Part shown: one piece after another, positions 18,745 to 28,036 of the stretch
Layout: each line of letters opens with the position of its first letter
How positions within the stretch are numbered: position 1 is the stretch's first letter
Assembly: GCA_963749535.1 (NCBI GenBank)
Contig: CAVVNF010000018.1
Span: forward strand, 134,118 to 198,117
Reading direction: 5' to 3'
Length of the DNA: 64,000 nucleotides
Source of the DNA: Chersky-299 sp963749535
GTDB taxonomy: Bacteria; Actinomycetota; Thermoleophilia; RBG-16-64-13
Translations under genes and position numbers: made by a program
Notes under the pieces: generated by a model
The model's database searches: none
Told to the model about the DNA's origin: nothing
What the model saw: only the letters and a program-made list of their open reading frames with translations

Positions 18745-20294
18745 TCAGACCAGCCCGACCTGAGCCTCCAGCGCTCGATAGATTTCGAGCATGCCCCACG
18801 TATCACGGTCGCAATACTCAAGCATTTCGGCACGGACGCGTTCTTTCTCGCGGCCCGACGACAGTGTCCTGAAGGTCTCGAAAGCCAGTGCCGCGGCGTT
18901 CCCATTGGTCACAGCCAGGTCCTTGTAGCCGGCACCGGCACAAGCGCCGGTAATATCGCCTCGAGCGAGAAGCTCCCGTGGAAATCGGCGTGGTAGACGT
19001 AATCGGCGACCAGTGCCTCGAGGTCTACCAGCCGTGCGGCGATGTCCAGCAAGGCGATCTCCAGGCGCGGCGATCGCACCGCCAGGCTGTTGAGGCACGC
19101 CTTCTCGAAAGCGGCGTGGTGGGCGAAGATCGGCCCATCGTCCTGAGCAAACCGGGAGATCAGGGTCTCAGCCACTTCCGGGCGAGGGTCTTGGGGCCCA
19201 TCGGTGAGGTGGTAGGCGTGGTCGGTGGTGCCATCTTCATACAGGCAGTGATCGGACCACTGGAATGGCAGTTGCTGATACGGCCGGGTGCCCGGGAAGA
19301 CCGGCAGTGCCGGGTTCCAGGACTCAAAGTCCAGGAAATGTAGCGGGCGGGACAGGCGCCCCAAGATCTTGCCGAGTTCCGGGTCCACCCGTAGCTCGCC
19401 CGAAAGGATGCTGTCGATCATCCGCAAGACCCGTGGGCCGTACGCGGTGTTTCGCACGCAACCGACGAGCCTGGCGTATTCCAGCGTGTCTTTGCGAAGT
19501 TGCCGGGTGTCGGTTATGCCCAGCTCCTCAAGTAACGGGACTGTCTGGCACGCCCATCCGAACTCGGACACGGGAAACTCGCAGCAGCGAGGGCGACAGT
19601 AACCGTCGTAGTACTCGCAATCGTGGCAGGAGTTCTTGATGGTGGACTCCGGAGGATCGTCCCGCATCAACCACACCGCGATGTTTCGCAGCGAACCTGG
19701 TAATGCCGCCGCGATATGTGCGCGCGCCTGTTCGGTCACGTCTTCGGAGACGAACAGATCGCCGGGTCGATAGAAGGAGCCGCCCACGTGGATGTAGTCC
19801 GGATTCACATGCATGAGACTGGCTTTGGCCACGGGCAGCCCCGACGACTCGAGGACATAGAGTTGGATCGCCACATCCGGTACGTGCCTGACCGCGTCCA
19901 CCCTGGTGCCCGATTTGACCTCAGTGAGCTCGTACGTGCCGTCGCCGAGGCGACGCAGGATGTCCACCCGCACGAGGATTCCCTGGTGCTCGACTGCAGC
20001 CTCGTAGAGGACTTCGCGGCGCAGGGCCAGAGCCTCATTCGTCTGCCGAATGGCCTCGGGGATGCGAGTGTAGTCGGCCTGGATGAGTAGCCCTCCGGGC
20101 CAATAGTCGCGGGCAAGCTGCCCAATGCTGGTGCCGGAAGCGAAGAGCGCCTCGCGCTCGGGGGAAAAGGCGCAGTAACTCCCAAAACGGGAGGGGTAGG
20201 CCCTCAAATAGCCCAACCGTGGACAGGCCACGAAGCTCGTGTACCTGGATTTGGACAACCTAGGCGGTCGTTTTCGCAAAGCGCTGTTACTCAT
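18745..20294 (-). CDS. DUF2779 protein: PD-(D/E)XK nuclease plus DEDD exonuclease-like domain, one frameshift
   Basis: The N-terminal half has SRYTSFVACPRLGYLRAYPS and GILVRVDILRR...YELTEVKSGT, the D...ExK core of Cas4/RecB-like nucleases. A Cys-rich stretch follows (SCHDCEYYDGYCRPRCCEF) that could bind an Fe-S cluster or metal. The second half has LHFLDFESWNPALP, PIFAHHAAFEKACLNSLAVR and YCDRDTWGMLEIYRALEAQV, resembling the motifs of RNase-H-fold DEDD exonucleases and typical of DUF2779. The frame changes near 18940, between SFSLEAILPALVP and AGYKDLAVTNGN. The ATG start is at 20294. The role is unknown; nucleic-acid processing is inferred from domains. Confidence 0.82.
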
Positions 20295-20378
20295 GACAAG
20301 AGCATACCTCGGGACTCGGACAAGATCTGTGAGTGTGCCCTGGAGAGCCGTTTTCCAAAGTCTGGTCTGCTCTATCTC

Positions 20379-21035
20379 TTACAGCGCCGCCACCGTCTCC
20401 GGCTGTAGCTCGGCCAGGGAAGAGAGCACCAAGTCCGCCGTGGCAAGCTCGTCGCCCGTCAGGGGAAACCAGACCTGAGGGATCGCGATCACACGAAGAC
20501 CGGCGGCTTTGGCCGAGGCGACGCCTATGGGTGAGTCTTCTATGGCGACCGCCGTGTCCGGCGCCGTTCCCAAGAGCGCGCACACATGAAGATAGACGTC
20601 TGGGGCAGGCTTGCCGGACGCGACGTCATCCGAGGACACCCAAGCAGTGAAGTGTGGCTCCATTCCACTCGCACGGAGGACGTAGGCAATGATCTCCCGA
20701 GGGGACGAACTGGCCAAGCCGAGTTTGTAGCACGCGCCCAATCGGGCGACTGCCGCTTCGGCTCCCGGCAGGAGTGGCAAGCTGACCCGGAACCGCTCGA
20801 GGATTCTCTCCGTGACCCAGCGGACGATCTCGCCGTCCGACCAGGGGAGTGCATGCGTGCGGCGCAGATATGAGGCCCATTGTCGTGAGTTGTCCCCACC
20901 CGCGAAGGCCTGCTGGTCGAGCGCGCTCCAGGGGCGGTCGCATGCCCGGAACAGCTCCCGCAACACTTCGTTCCAGGCGTGACCGGAGTCGAGGAGCACG
21001 CCGTCCATGTCGAAAACAACGGTCGTGGGGGGCAT
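20379..21035 (-). CDS. HAD-superfamily hydrolase, beta-phosphoglucomutase-like
   Basis: The 218-residue protein has HAD motif I VVFDMDGVLLDSG, motif II LGLASSSPREIIAYVLRA, motif III with GKPAPDVYLHVCALLG, and motif IV AIEDSPIGVASAKAAGL. This is the arrangement of subclass I phosphatases and phosphomutases with a helical cap. The substrate cannot be read from sequence. The ATG at 21035 is chosen because it immediately precedes motif I and leaves a 14-base gap after the DUF3795 gene. An upstream TTG at 21071 would overlap that gene. Confidence 0.85.
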   Translation of the reverse strand: MPPTTVVFDMDGVLLDSGHAWNEVLRELFRACDRPWSALDQQAFAGGDNSRQWASYLRRTHALPWSDGEIVRWVTERILERFRVSLPLLPGAEAAVARLGACYKLGLASSSPREIIAYVLRASGMEPHFTAWVSSDDVASGKPAPDVYLHVCALLGTAPDTAVAIEDSPIGVASAKAAGLRVIAIPQVWFPLTGDELATADLVLSSLAELQPETVAAL

Positions 21036-21049
21036 GGAGCGAACGGTGC

Positions 21050-21505
21050 TCAATAGCGGGGTCTTTCGCAAGACTCGCGATAATAGAGCCCGACTCCCAC
21101 GGTCTTCATGCGGTCGTTCGCGGTGCGCCAGCGCCGCGCCAGAGGTTCCGGATACCGGTTGCGCGTGCAGGGATACTCATCACACTGGAAGCAAAAATCC
21201 ACGCCCTTTTCGCGGAAGCACACGCGGGTTTGGCAAAAAGGCAGATTCGATCCTCCCGCGCGGCACCCAATGCAACTTCCCTCAGCCAGGAAGCCAAGCA
21301 CTGCGAGAAACTCACCATACCCTGCCAAGACCGGGATCTCGCCGGCCAACTGTGCCGCGAGGTTCTCGAAACCCTCCAGATCCAGCTTGAGCTGTGTGGC
21401 CTCTCGTCGCACACGCCCATCCGCGTGCCACGTGCAGCGCTCGCAGTCTACTCCGCACGGCGCGAGACGCTCCAGGATGGAGTCGTAATCCACTAGCTCA
21501 TCCAT
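21050..21505 (-). CDS. DUF3795 Cys-rich protein
   Basis: The 151-residue protein has clustered cysteines in the DUF3795 pattern: LAPCGVDCERCTWHA, GSCIGCRAGGSNLPFCQTRV, and CFREKGVDFCFQCDEYPC. The spacing suggests binding of zinc or an Fe-S cluster. DUF3795 proteins are common in anaerobes and have no established reaction. It lies directly upstream of the HAD gene on the same strand, so the two may be co-transcribed. Confidence 0.78.
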   Translation of the reverse strand: MDELVDYDSILERLAPCGVDCERCTWHADGRVRREATQLKLDLEGFENLAAQLAGEIPVLAGYGEFLAVLGFLAEGSCIGCRAGGSNLPFCQTRVCFREKGVDFCFQCDEYPCTRNRYPEPLARRWRTANDRMKTVGVGLYYRESCERPRY

Positions 21506-21665
21506 GGCTTCCCTCCTCGGATACTCTTCGGCCGCATGAGAGCCGCGGTCCCGGATGGAGCGGCGAAAAGCGGTGCGATCCCATCTCGATCACGTCTCAT
21601 TCTATATGGCCACAGCGTACAATGCTTTCGATCCGCTGCAAGCCAAGTAACGATTCGGGGGGCGA

Positions 21666-22298
21666 TTGTACGAGACTCTCATACGTGCGCTGAGCCCTGG
21701 CGATCGTGAGTGGGCCCTGGAGATCGTCCAGGGTTGGGGCACCGACTTCGTGGTGTCGCGTGGTCGCAAGATCTTCGCGGCAGATCTTCCCGGCTTTTGC
21801 GCGGTTTCCCCGAGCGGTGAGCGGGTCGGATTGGCCACGTACGAAGTAGCGGACGACCAATGCCAAATGGTCACCCTGCATGCCTTCGTTCCGTTCGTGG
21901 GCATCGGCACCAGACTGGTCGAGGCCGTGCGGACGGCCGCCATTGAGAATGGTTGTCACCGGCTCTGGCTGATCACGACCAACGACAACGTGGACGCCCT
22001 TCGTTTCTACCAGCGCCGCGGCTTTTCACTCGTCGCGGTGCACCGTGGGCTTCGAGATGTGGCCCGGAGGCTCAAGCCGGAGATTCCCATCGTGGGGGCA
22101 TACGGCATCCCGATAAGGGACGAGGTCGAGCTGGAGATGCGGCTGCGGCCACGACCTGATCAAGGATGTCGAATGGGGAGAGGGCGGTGCGGCGAGAAGA
22201 CGGGCTGGAAAAGCCCTAGGTCTCGGCGAGCTCCCTTTGCGATTCGTCCAGGCCGCCGAGTTGCCAAGTCTCTTCATTTGGCAGGAGGTTTCCCGTAG
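21666..22298 (+). CDS. GNAT-family N-acetyltransferase
   Basis: The acetyl-CoA-binding region VGIGTRLVEAVRTAAIENGC, followed by RLWLITTNDNVDALRFYQRR, is typical of GNAT enzymes, and it ends in GIPIRDEVELEMRL, a common C-terminus for this subfamily. Acceptor specificity is unknown. A TTG start at 21666 is preceded by ggggggcga. The frame continues about 45 basic residues past the usual end, so a missed stop or a base error near 22145-22170 is possible. Confidence 0.8.
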   Translation: MYETLIRALSPGDREWALEIVQGWGTDFVVSRGRKIFAADLPGFCAVSPSGERVGLATYEVADDQCQMVTLHAFVPFVGIGTRLVEAVRTAAIENGCHRLWLITTNDNVDALRFYQRRGFSLVAVHRGLRDVARRLKPEIPIVGAYGIPIRDEVELEMRLRPRPDQGCRMGRGRCGEKTGWKSPRSRRAPFAIRPGRRVAKSLHLAGGFP

Positions 22299-22348
22299 AC
22301 TAGGAACTCTCTAGTGCCTGTCACGGCCAGCAGTACAGGGGAGGGCGC

Positions 22349-24713
22349 ATGAGTGACATGACTGGGCAGGGCGTCAACAGCCCGCTCTTCGACAGCTCAC
22401 CACTATGCACGAATGGCAGCAGCGCCGGGCGAAGGGTCGTTTGTCGCATCGCTGCCGGCAATTCCGGATCCCGGGGTGTGCGGCGCTCGCGGCGCGCGCT
22501 CCCCTGGCTCGCACTCCTCGCGCTCGTTGTGCTGATCGTCGTCTTCGGCGCGACGCCGGCATTCGCCAGTCAAGGCTACTGGCAGGTCTTGAGCTCCGGC
22601 ACCGCGCAGGATCTCCACTCGGTGTTCTTCGTCGATCAGAGTGTCGGCTGGGCTGTTGGGAACGGCGGAGTGATCCTCGCCACCACCACGGGCGGTATCT
22701 CCTGGCAGGCCCAGACCTCCGGCACGACCGCCGATCTGCTGTCCGTCGCCTTTGCTGATGCAAGCAATGGATGGGCGGTCGGCACCACCTCCGGCTCCGG
22801 CCCGGTGATCCTTCACACGAGCGACGGCGGTACTACCTGGGTCGCCCAGAAGTCGCCAAGTACGACGGGGCTTACCTCGCTTACTGTGGTCGACAAGAAC
22901 ACGGCTTGGGCGTGCGGCGGTTCCGCCGGTATTATCCAGACCGCCGACGGGGGCACCACCTGGACAGCACAGGATTCGGGCCTCGGGGGCTCGAGTTCTA
23001 TCACTTTGAATTCGATCCAGTTCGTGGACAAGACGTATGGATTCACAGGCGGTGACTACCATGTGCGAGTGACCACCGATGGTGGCCAGACGTGGCTAGA
23101 GGGCGGCAGCATAAACACGCTTGGAGCGGCATGGGGCTTCTACGGGGTGGACAGCTTGTCGTTCATCGACCAAAACAACGGCTGGCTGATCGGTGACCAC
23201 TCTGTCCAAGGCACGAGCCCTCTCCAGTACGTCCGCTTCCTCATGCACACGACCAACGGCGCGCGCAGTTGGCAACCGGTGACTGTGGGAAGTGCCGGCA
23301 CTCCTGAAGCTGTCTACTTCATCGATCAGAACGACGGATGGATAATCGGGGATGCCGGACTCATCCTCTACACGAGTGACGGTGGTGTCACCTGGGTCGC
23401 CCAGGTCTCTGGGACGGTCAATGGTCTGAGCGCCATCTCGATGTTGGACTCGACTCATGGGTTTGCCGTGGGCCAAGCGGGGACGATCGTGAAATACCGC
23501 GTAGGCACCGGTCCGCCTCCAGTTCCCGGGCGGCAATCCGATCTTCGCGGACGTGCCGGCGACCGACCCCTACTTCTCTGCCATCCAGGGTCTCGGCCAA
23601 GCCGGGGTCATCGACGGCTACCAAGTGGGCGCGACCAAGGAATTCCGCCCGGGCAATAGCGTGCTGCGCGCTCAATTCCCCAAGATGGCGCTCGGTGTCT
23701 TGCAAGTGCCGGTAACGGACACCGACTGGACCGCCTCACACATACCATTCACCGATCTTGGACCCAAAGTGGCTGGAAAACTGTATCCGCATGATTATGT
23801 TGCCGTTGCCTACAACATCGGCATGGCGCAGGGCACCACGGCCACTACTTTCGACCCCTTCAAGAACATCAAGCGCATCCAGCTCATCAGCATGGTCGTA
23901 AGGGCGGGCAGGTTGTTCAACGCGAGCGCCCTGCCGGATCCGCCGGCCGGCTGGTCCGGAGTGCTCAACCCGGCCTTCTATTCCGATCCCAACCATGGAG
24001 CGAATCTCCGGATCGCCGAGTATAACCATCTGCTGGACGGATTGGTCGGATTCGGCCCCACCTGGGATGCCAATGCCACCGCCACTCGCGGAGAGGCAGC
24101 GCAGATCCTTTGGAACCTCTACAACGCCGTGGGCACCTTGCCGCCGGCACCTGGGAAGCGGATCCTGTTCGCGGACGACTTCTCCACCACCGCACGGCCG
24201 TATCCCTGGTCCATATTTGCCGACCAGACGTCCGCGGTCGGCTATGACCTCGTCCATCAGAACTACGTCATCAGCATCAACCAAGCGCCGCTAGGAGCTT
24301 GGGGTGGACGCAGCCCCATCTACACGGACTTCACGGCCGAGGTGGACGGCGAGATCGCCAACACACTGGACGGCATATACGGCATTGTCTTCCGGCTCAC
24401 CGACAACAATAACTACTACGAGTTCGCCGTGTCGAACGACGGAACGTGCCAATTGTGGAAGCGGGTAGCAGGCACCCGCGACACGCTTGTGACAGCTAAC
24501 GCGTCAGCGGTCTTGAATCCCACCGGCTACAACCACCTCCGCGTTACTTGTCAGGGCAGCACCATAACGTTGTTCGTGAACGGCACCCAGGTCGGGGATC
24601 CGATCACAGACACCACCTTCAGTTCTGGAATGATCGGGCTCATCGGCGAGGCGCTCACTTCCAGCGGAGTGCAGTTCCGGTTCGATAACTTCAAGCTCTG
24701 GTCCGCTCCCTAA
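22349..24713 (+). CDS. Secreted Ycf48/BNR-repeat, SLH and laminin-like domain protein, one frameshift
   Basis: A signal segment (WLALLALVVLIVVFGATPAF) is followed by about seven Ycf48-like propeller repeats (VGWAVGNGGVILATTTGGIS, NDGWIIGDAGLILYTSDGGV). Homology then jumps one frame near 23530 into SLH repeats (IFADVPATDPYFSAIQGLGQ, YDYV-type PHDYVAVAYNIGMAQGTTAT), ending with a ~190-residue jelly-roll domain (FADDFSTTARPYPWSIFADQ, GIYGIVFRLTDNNNYYEFAV) resembling laminin-G/glucanase-like folds. Removing one base in cccgggcgg restores the join. The protein should be exported and wall-anchored. Function is unknown; the propeller may bind proteins and the last domain glycans. Confidence 0.78.
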
Positions 24714-24880
24714 GAGGCTGCTGAAGAACAGCGCCCCGGCCCGTCAGAAGCGCACTGGGCGGCACGTAGCACGTCCTCGGTCGCGTCAATAGCGCTGCTA
24801 TTCACGCTTCCTGCGTCCTTCTCTCGCGCGTACCCATCGGGCTCTGGCGGCGAGGCGCCATTCTTCAGCAGCCTGTTAAG
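24713..24880. repeat. MITE-like element with terminal inverted repeats
   Basis: The left end aggctgctgaagaa (24715-24728) is matched by its exact complement ttcttcagcagcct (24861-24874). The match extends with gcgcc/ggcgcc after two mismatched bases. The ~165-bp element has no ORF and begins at the stop codon of the preceding gene. A similar right end occurs at 53203-53226. No transposase is nearby. Confidence 0.6.
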
Positions 24881-24981
24881 GCTTCGTAGCGATGATACAG
24901 ACGCGGGTCTGAGGGGGATATCCGACCTCAGACCTACATTGGCGCCTGCATGGTGCGCCGTGAAGCCGGAAGGAGGCCACG

Positions 24982-25924
24982 ATGCCTGAAACGAGGCGAA
25001 TCGTCAGCATCCTAAGAGCCCGCCCTACGATCGAAGGGGCCGGTGTCCATCTCAAGCGGGCGTTCGGGTACCGCGAGGTGCCGCAATTCGACCCCTTCTT
25101 GCTCCTGGACGACTTCCACTCCGACGACCCGGCGGACTACCTGGCCGGGTTTCCGTGGCATCCGCACCGTGGCATCGAGACCATCACCTACGTGCTGCAC
25201 GGCGACATCGAGCACGGCGACAGCATGGGGAATAGCGGCGTGATAGGAGCCGGAGACGTGCAGTGGATGACGGCGGGCAGCGGGATCATCCACCAGGAGA
25301 TGCCCAAGGGCGAGAGCATCCTGTCCCCGACGGCGGAGGCCATGTGGGGATTCCAACTCTGGGCCAATCTGCCCGGCCTCGCACAAGATGATGGACCCAC
25401 GCTACCGGGACGTCCGGGCCGGCGACATCCCCCGGGTGCGACTTGACGGCGGGGGCACGGTGAGGGTCATCTGCGGCGAGGTGAGCGGCGTGCGGGGTCC
25501 GGTGCGCGACATCGTCACCGACCCAGAGTATCTGGACGTGTCGCTCGCAGCCGGCCAGGACTTCGTGCACCCGGTTCAGCGCGGCCACAGCGCATTCGCG
25601 TATGTAGTCGACGGCACGGCTTATTTCTCCCCGGAGCGGGATCCCTTCGCGTTTCCCGTGGACGGGGCCAACTACTTCGAACTGATAGGCGCCACGAGGT
25701 CGGCGCTGGTGGGGCCGGAAAACGTTGTCGCCTTCGGCGACGGAGATCAGATAGTGGTGACCGCCGGAGACAAGCCGGCACGCTTCTTGCTGGTGTCCGG
25801 CAGGCCGCTCAAAGAGCCGGTGGCGTGGGGAGGGCCCATCGTCATGAACACCCAGGACGAGTTGCGTGTGGCCTTTGAAGAGTACAACCGGGGCACCTTC
25901 ATCAAGCGCAGAAGGGATCAGTAG
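24982..25924 (+). CDS. Pirin-family protein, one frameshift
   Basis: Pirins are cupin metalloproteins; bacterial ones include quercetinases and regulators. The N-terminal cupin keeps the metal site: FPWHPHRGIETITYVLHGDI, then EHGDSMGNSGVIGAGDVQWM and GSGIIHQEMP supply the His/His/His/Glu ligands. The frame shifts near 25375 (extra g in cccggcctcgcac), from QLWANLPG to HKMMDPRYRDVRAGDIPRVR, and the C-terminal cupin then runs to 25924. With that base removed the protein is about 313 residues, normal for larger pirins. The ATG follows gccggaaggaggccacg. Confidence 0.88.
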
Positions 25925-26114
25925 GGAGACGCCGTTGACAAGGGGCAGCGATTCTGGTCAAGATGGCTGGACTGGTTGGTGACTGCCAGCCAACTTGACG
26001 CCTGGCGGCGGACCGTCCATGGACGGCTGAAGGCCTCCTGACGCCCGACTGCCGGAAGCAAAGGCCGATCATCGATGCGGTCCACGAGGGCTTCACGCGG
26101 GGGGCCATACAGAC

Positions 26115-27029
26115 ATGGTCGACGCTAAGGCGCTGGCGACCGCCGACAGAGCGGATCTGGGAGCTGAGAGAGCAATGACGGAAATCGTGCGCAAGGGCGA
26201 CGTGGCAGGGGATCCATTTCGGCCGCCCAGACGTGAAGACACACCGAAGACGGTTTCCACGCGGACGGGGTCACCCGGATATCATGGCCGGCGATCGCAC
26301 GAACCGGCATATCTCCACATCGCCAACAAGATGACCGATCGCATCGGGTCGGGCATCTATCGAGCCGGCGACCAGTTGCCCACCGAGGTGCAACTGCGGG
26401 CGGAGTTCGGGGTCAGCCCCATGACCGTCCGGCGCGCCATCAGCATTCTCCTCGACCGAGGGCTGGTGTCGACCACGCAGGGCAAAGGCACCTTCGTACG
26501 GAGCCTCGAACTGGGTGAAGCAGTATTCCGGCTGCAGGAGCTTACGGACCTTTGGGCCGGGGACGCGTCTGTGGGAGTGCTGCTGTTGGAGGCGCGGATC
26601 GTCCCTGCCGGCGAGAAGGTGGCGGCTATGCTCGAATGCCCGCTCGGGGCGCCGACGGTCTACATGCGGCGGCTCATCCAGCGCCATGGGGCGCCTCTCA
26701 TCTATCAACTCGAGCATGTCGTCTACGACGAGCATCGCCCGTTGGTTGAATCCCAGCTCCAGATCACCTCGCTCGACGGCCTGCTTCGTTCGGCGGGGGG
26801 TGAGGGTATTCCCAGCGGTCAACTGACGGTCCAGGCGGTCAGTCTCGATGCGGAGGCAGCTCGCTTCCTAGGCGTAGCCGAGGGCTCACCGGCCTTCTGC
26901 CTCGAGCATCTGTTCCGAGACTTCGACGGGCGGTCGGTGAGTTGCGGTTGGTTCCTCTGCCGGGCCGATCAGTTCCGGCTCAGCACTTCTATCGGGGTGA
27001 CTCCCGGCTCTTTCAACCGCGAATCGTGA
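26115..27029 (+). CDS. GntR-family transcription regulator (HutC/UTRA type)
   Basis: The winged-helix DNA-binding region is PAYLHIANKMTDRIGSGIYR, then AGDQLPTEVQLRAEFGVSPM and TVRRAISILLDRGLVSTTQG. A UTRA effector domain follows (YMRRLIQRHGAPLIYQLEHV to SCGWFLCRADQFRL). The N-terminus is unusually long, about 55 residues before the helix-turn-helix; ATG 26115 or ATG 26175 could be used. It ends 18 bases before the strong promoter of the corrinoid gene, so it may regulate that gene and the liv transporter in response to a small substrate. Confidence 0.88.
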   Translation: MVDAKALATADRADLGAERAMTEIVRKGDVAGDPFRPPRREDTPKTVSTRTGSPGYHGRRSHEPAYLHIANKMTDRIGSGIYRAGDQLPTEVQLRAEFGVSPMTVRRAISILLDRGLVSTTQGKGTFVRSLELGEAVFRLQELTDLWAGDASVGVLLLEARIVPAGEKVAAMLECPLGAPTVYMRRLIQRHGAPLIYQLEHVVYDEHRPLVESQLQITSLDGLLRSAGGEGIPSGQLTVQAVSLDAEAARFLGVAEGSPAFCLEHLFRDFDGRSVSCGWFLCRADQFRLSTSIGVTPGSFNRES

Positions 27030-27046
27030 CGCGAGGGCGTCTAGGC

Positions 27047-27075
27047 TTGACAGGAGTCATCTAATTATCTATATA
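27047..27075 (+). promoter_or_regulatory. Near-consensus sigma-70 promoter
   Basis: TTGACA (27047-27052), a 17-base spacer and TATATA (27070-27075) match the housekeeping consensus closely. This is the strongest promoter seen by eye in the window. It lies between the GntR gene and the corrinoid gene, so GntR occlusion is plausible. Confidence 0.75.
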
Positions 27076-27095
27076 TATGAGGCGAGGAGAAACTG

Positions 27096-27122
27096 ATGCT
27101 CAGAAGCGCCAAGATGGGGTAG
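27096..27122 (+). CDS. Possible 8-codon leader peptide
   Basis: ATG at 27096 with gaggaga just upstream starts the short frame MLRSAKMG and stops at TAG 27120-27122. That is 15 bases before the GTG start of the corrinoid gene. It could be a translated leader controlling the next gene, or the ribosome site could be fortuitous. Confidence 0.35.
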   Translation: MLRSAKMG

Positions 27123-27137
27123 CACCCAGGGGGTAAC

Positions 27138-27797
27138 GTGCAGGCCATTACCGCTGCAGTAGCGGCCTTGGATGAGAGATCGGCCATCCGTTTGGTCGAC
27201 GAAGCTCTCAAAGCGGGGGAGAGTTCACTCGGGATCGTGCGCGCTGCGGAAGAAGGCATGCGCGCCGTCGGCGAGCGATACGAGCGCCAAGAGATCTTCC
27301 TATCCGGCCTCATCATGGCGGGGGAGATATTCCGCGGCATCATGCAACTGGCGCAGCCTGGCTTGGAGAATGAGCTCATCGGAAACGCTTCTGGGCGAGT
27401 GCTCCTCGGAACCGTGTCGGGGGACATCCACGATATCGGCAAGAATATGGCGGGCTTGGCCTTTCGGACCTTCGGCTTCACCGTCGAGGATCTGGGCGTC
27501 AACGTTCCAGCCGAGCGGTTCCTCGAAGCGGCGAAGAGCTTTCGCCCCGACATCGTGGGGCTCTCGGGCCTGCTGTTTGTCGCCTTCACAGCGATGCGGG
27601 ATGTCGTGAACCTTTTCAAGGACCAGGCCGGAGAGTTCGGCACGGCGCCGATAATCATGATCGGCGGAGGAACCATCGACCAGAACATCGCCGGCTACGT
27701 GGGCGCGGATTACTGGACGACCGACGCCATGGAGGGCGTGCGCATCTGCCAGCGCGTCATGGAAAAGGGGCAAGCATTTTCGGTCGGTCCGCGGTGA
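27138..27797 (+). CDS. Corrinoid (B12-binding) methyltransferase protein, MtbC/MttC type
   Basis: The 219-residue protein has the B12-binding-2 helical cap (residues 1-90) and a Rossmann cobalamin domain with the base-off motif VSGDIHDIGKN (lower-ligand His, about residue 100), then VGLSGLLFVAFTAM and IIMIGGGTIDQNIAGYVGAD. Such proteins carry a methyl group from a substrate-specific methyltransferase to a second methyltransferase. No MttB/MtbA-like partner is in this window. GTG 27138 is used, with aggggg upstream. It sits between GntR and a liv-type transporter, suggesting use of an imported methylated substrate, which is inference. Confidence 0.88.
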   Translation: MQAITAAVAALDERSAIRLVDEALKAGESSLGIVRAAEEGMRAVGERYERQEIFLSGLIMAGEIFRGIMQLAQPGLENELIGNASGRVLLGTVSGDIHDIGKNMAGLAFRTFGFTVEDLGVNVPAERFLEAAKSFRPDIVGLSGLLFVAFTAMRDVVNLFKDQAGEFGTAPIIMIGGGTIDQNIAGYVGADYWTTDAMEGVRICQRVMEKGQAFSVGPR

Positions 27798-28036
27798 TAC
27801 TGTTGGTGTCAGTCTGTGCTGGTGGCATCTTCGACCCGTCGAGGCTTAGGGGCGTGGAGACTCGCGTCCGCTGCCTCCACCGAGGCAGGTGATGTCCCGG
27901 GGCTATCGCTGGTGACGAGTTCGCGAAGTCAGTCGACGTTTATTGAGAGCGTGAAGGTCGGCAAACGCGACGCATTGGATCGGGGAATTCTGGAGCGACT
28001 GGGGCCGCGATGCGGTCCCAGATAAGGGGGAAGGCG

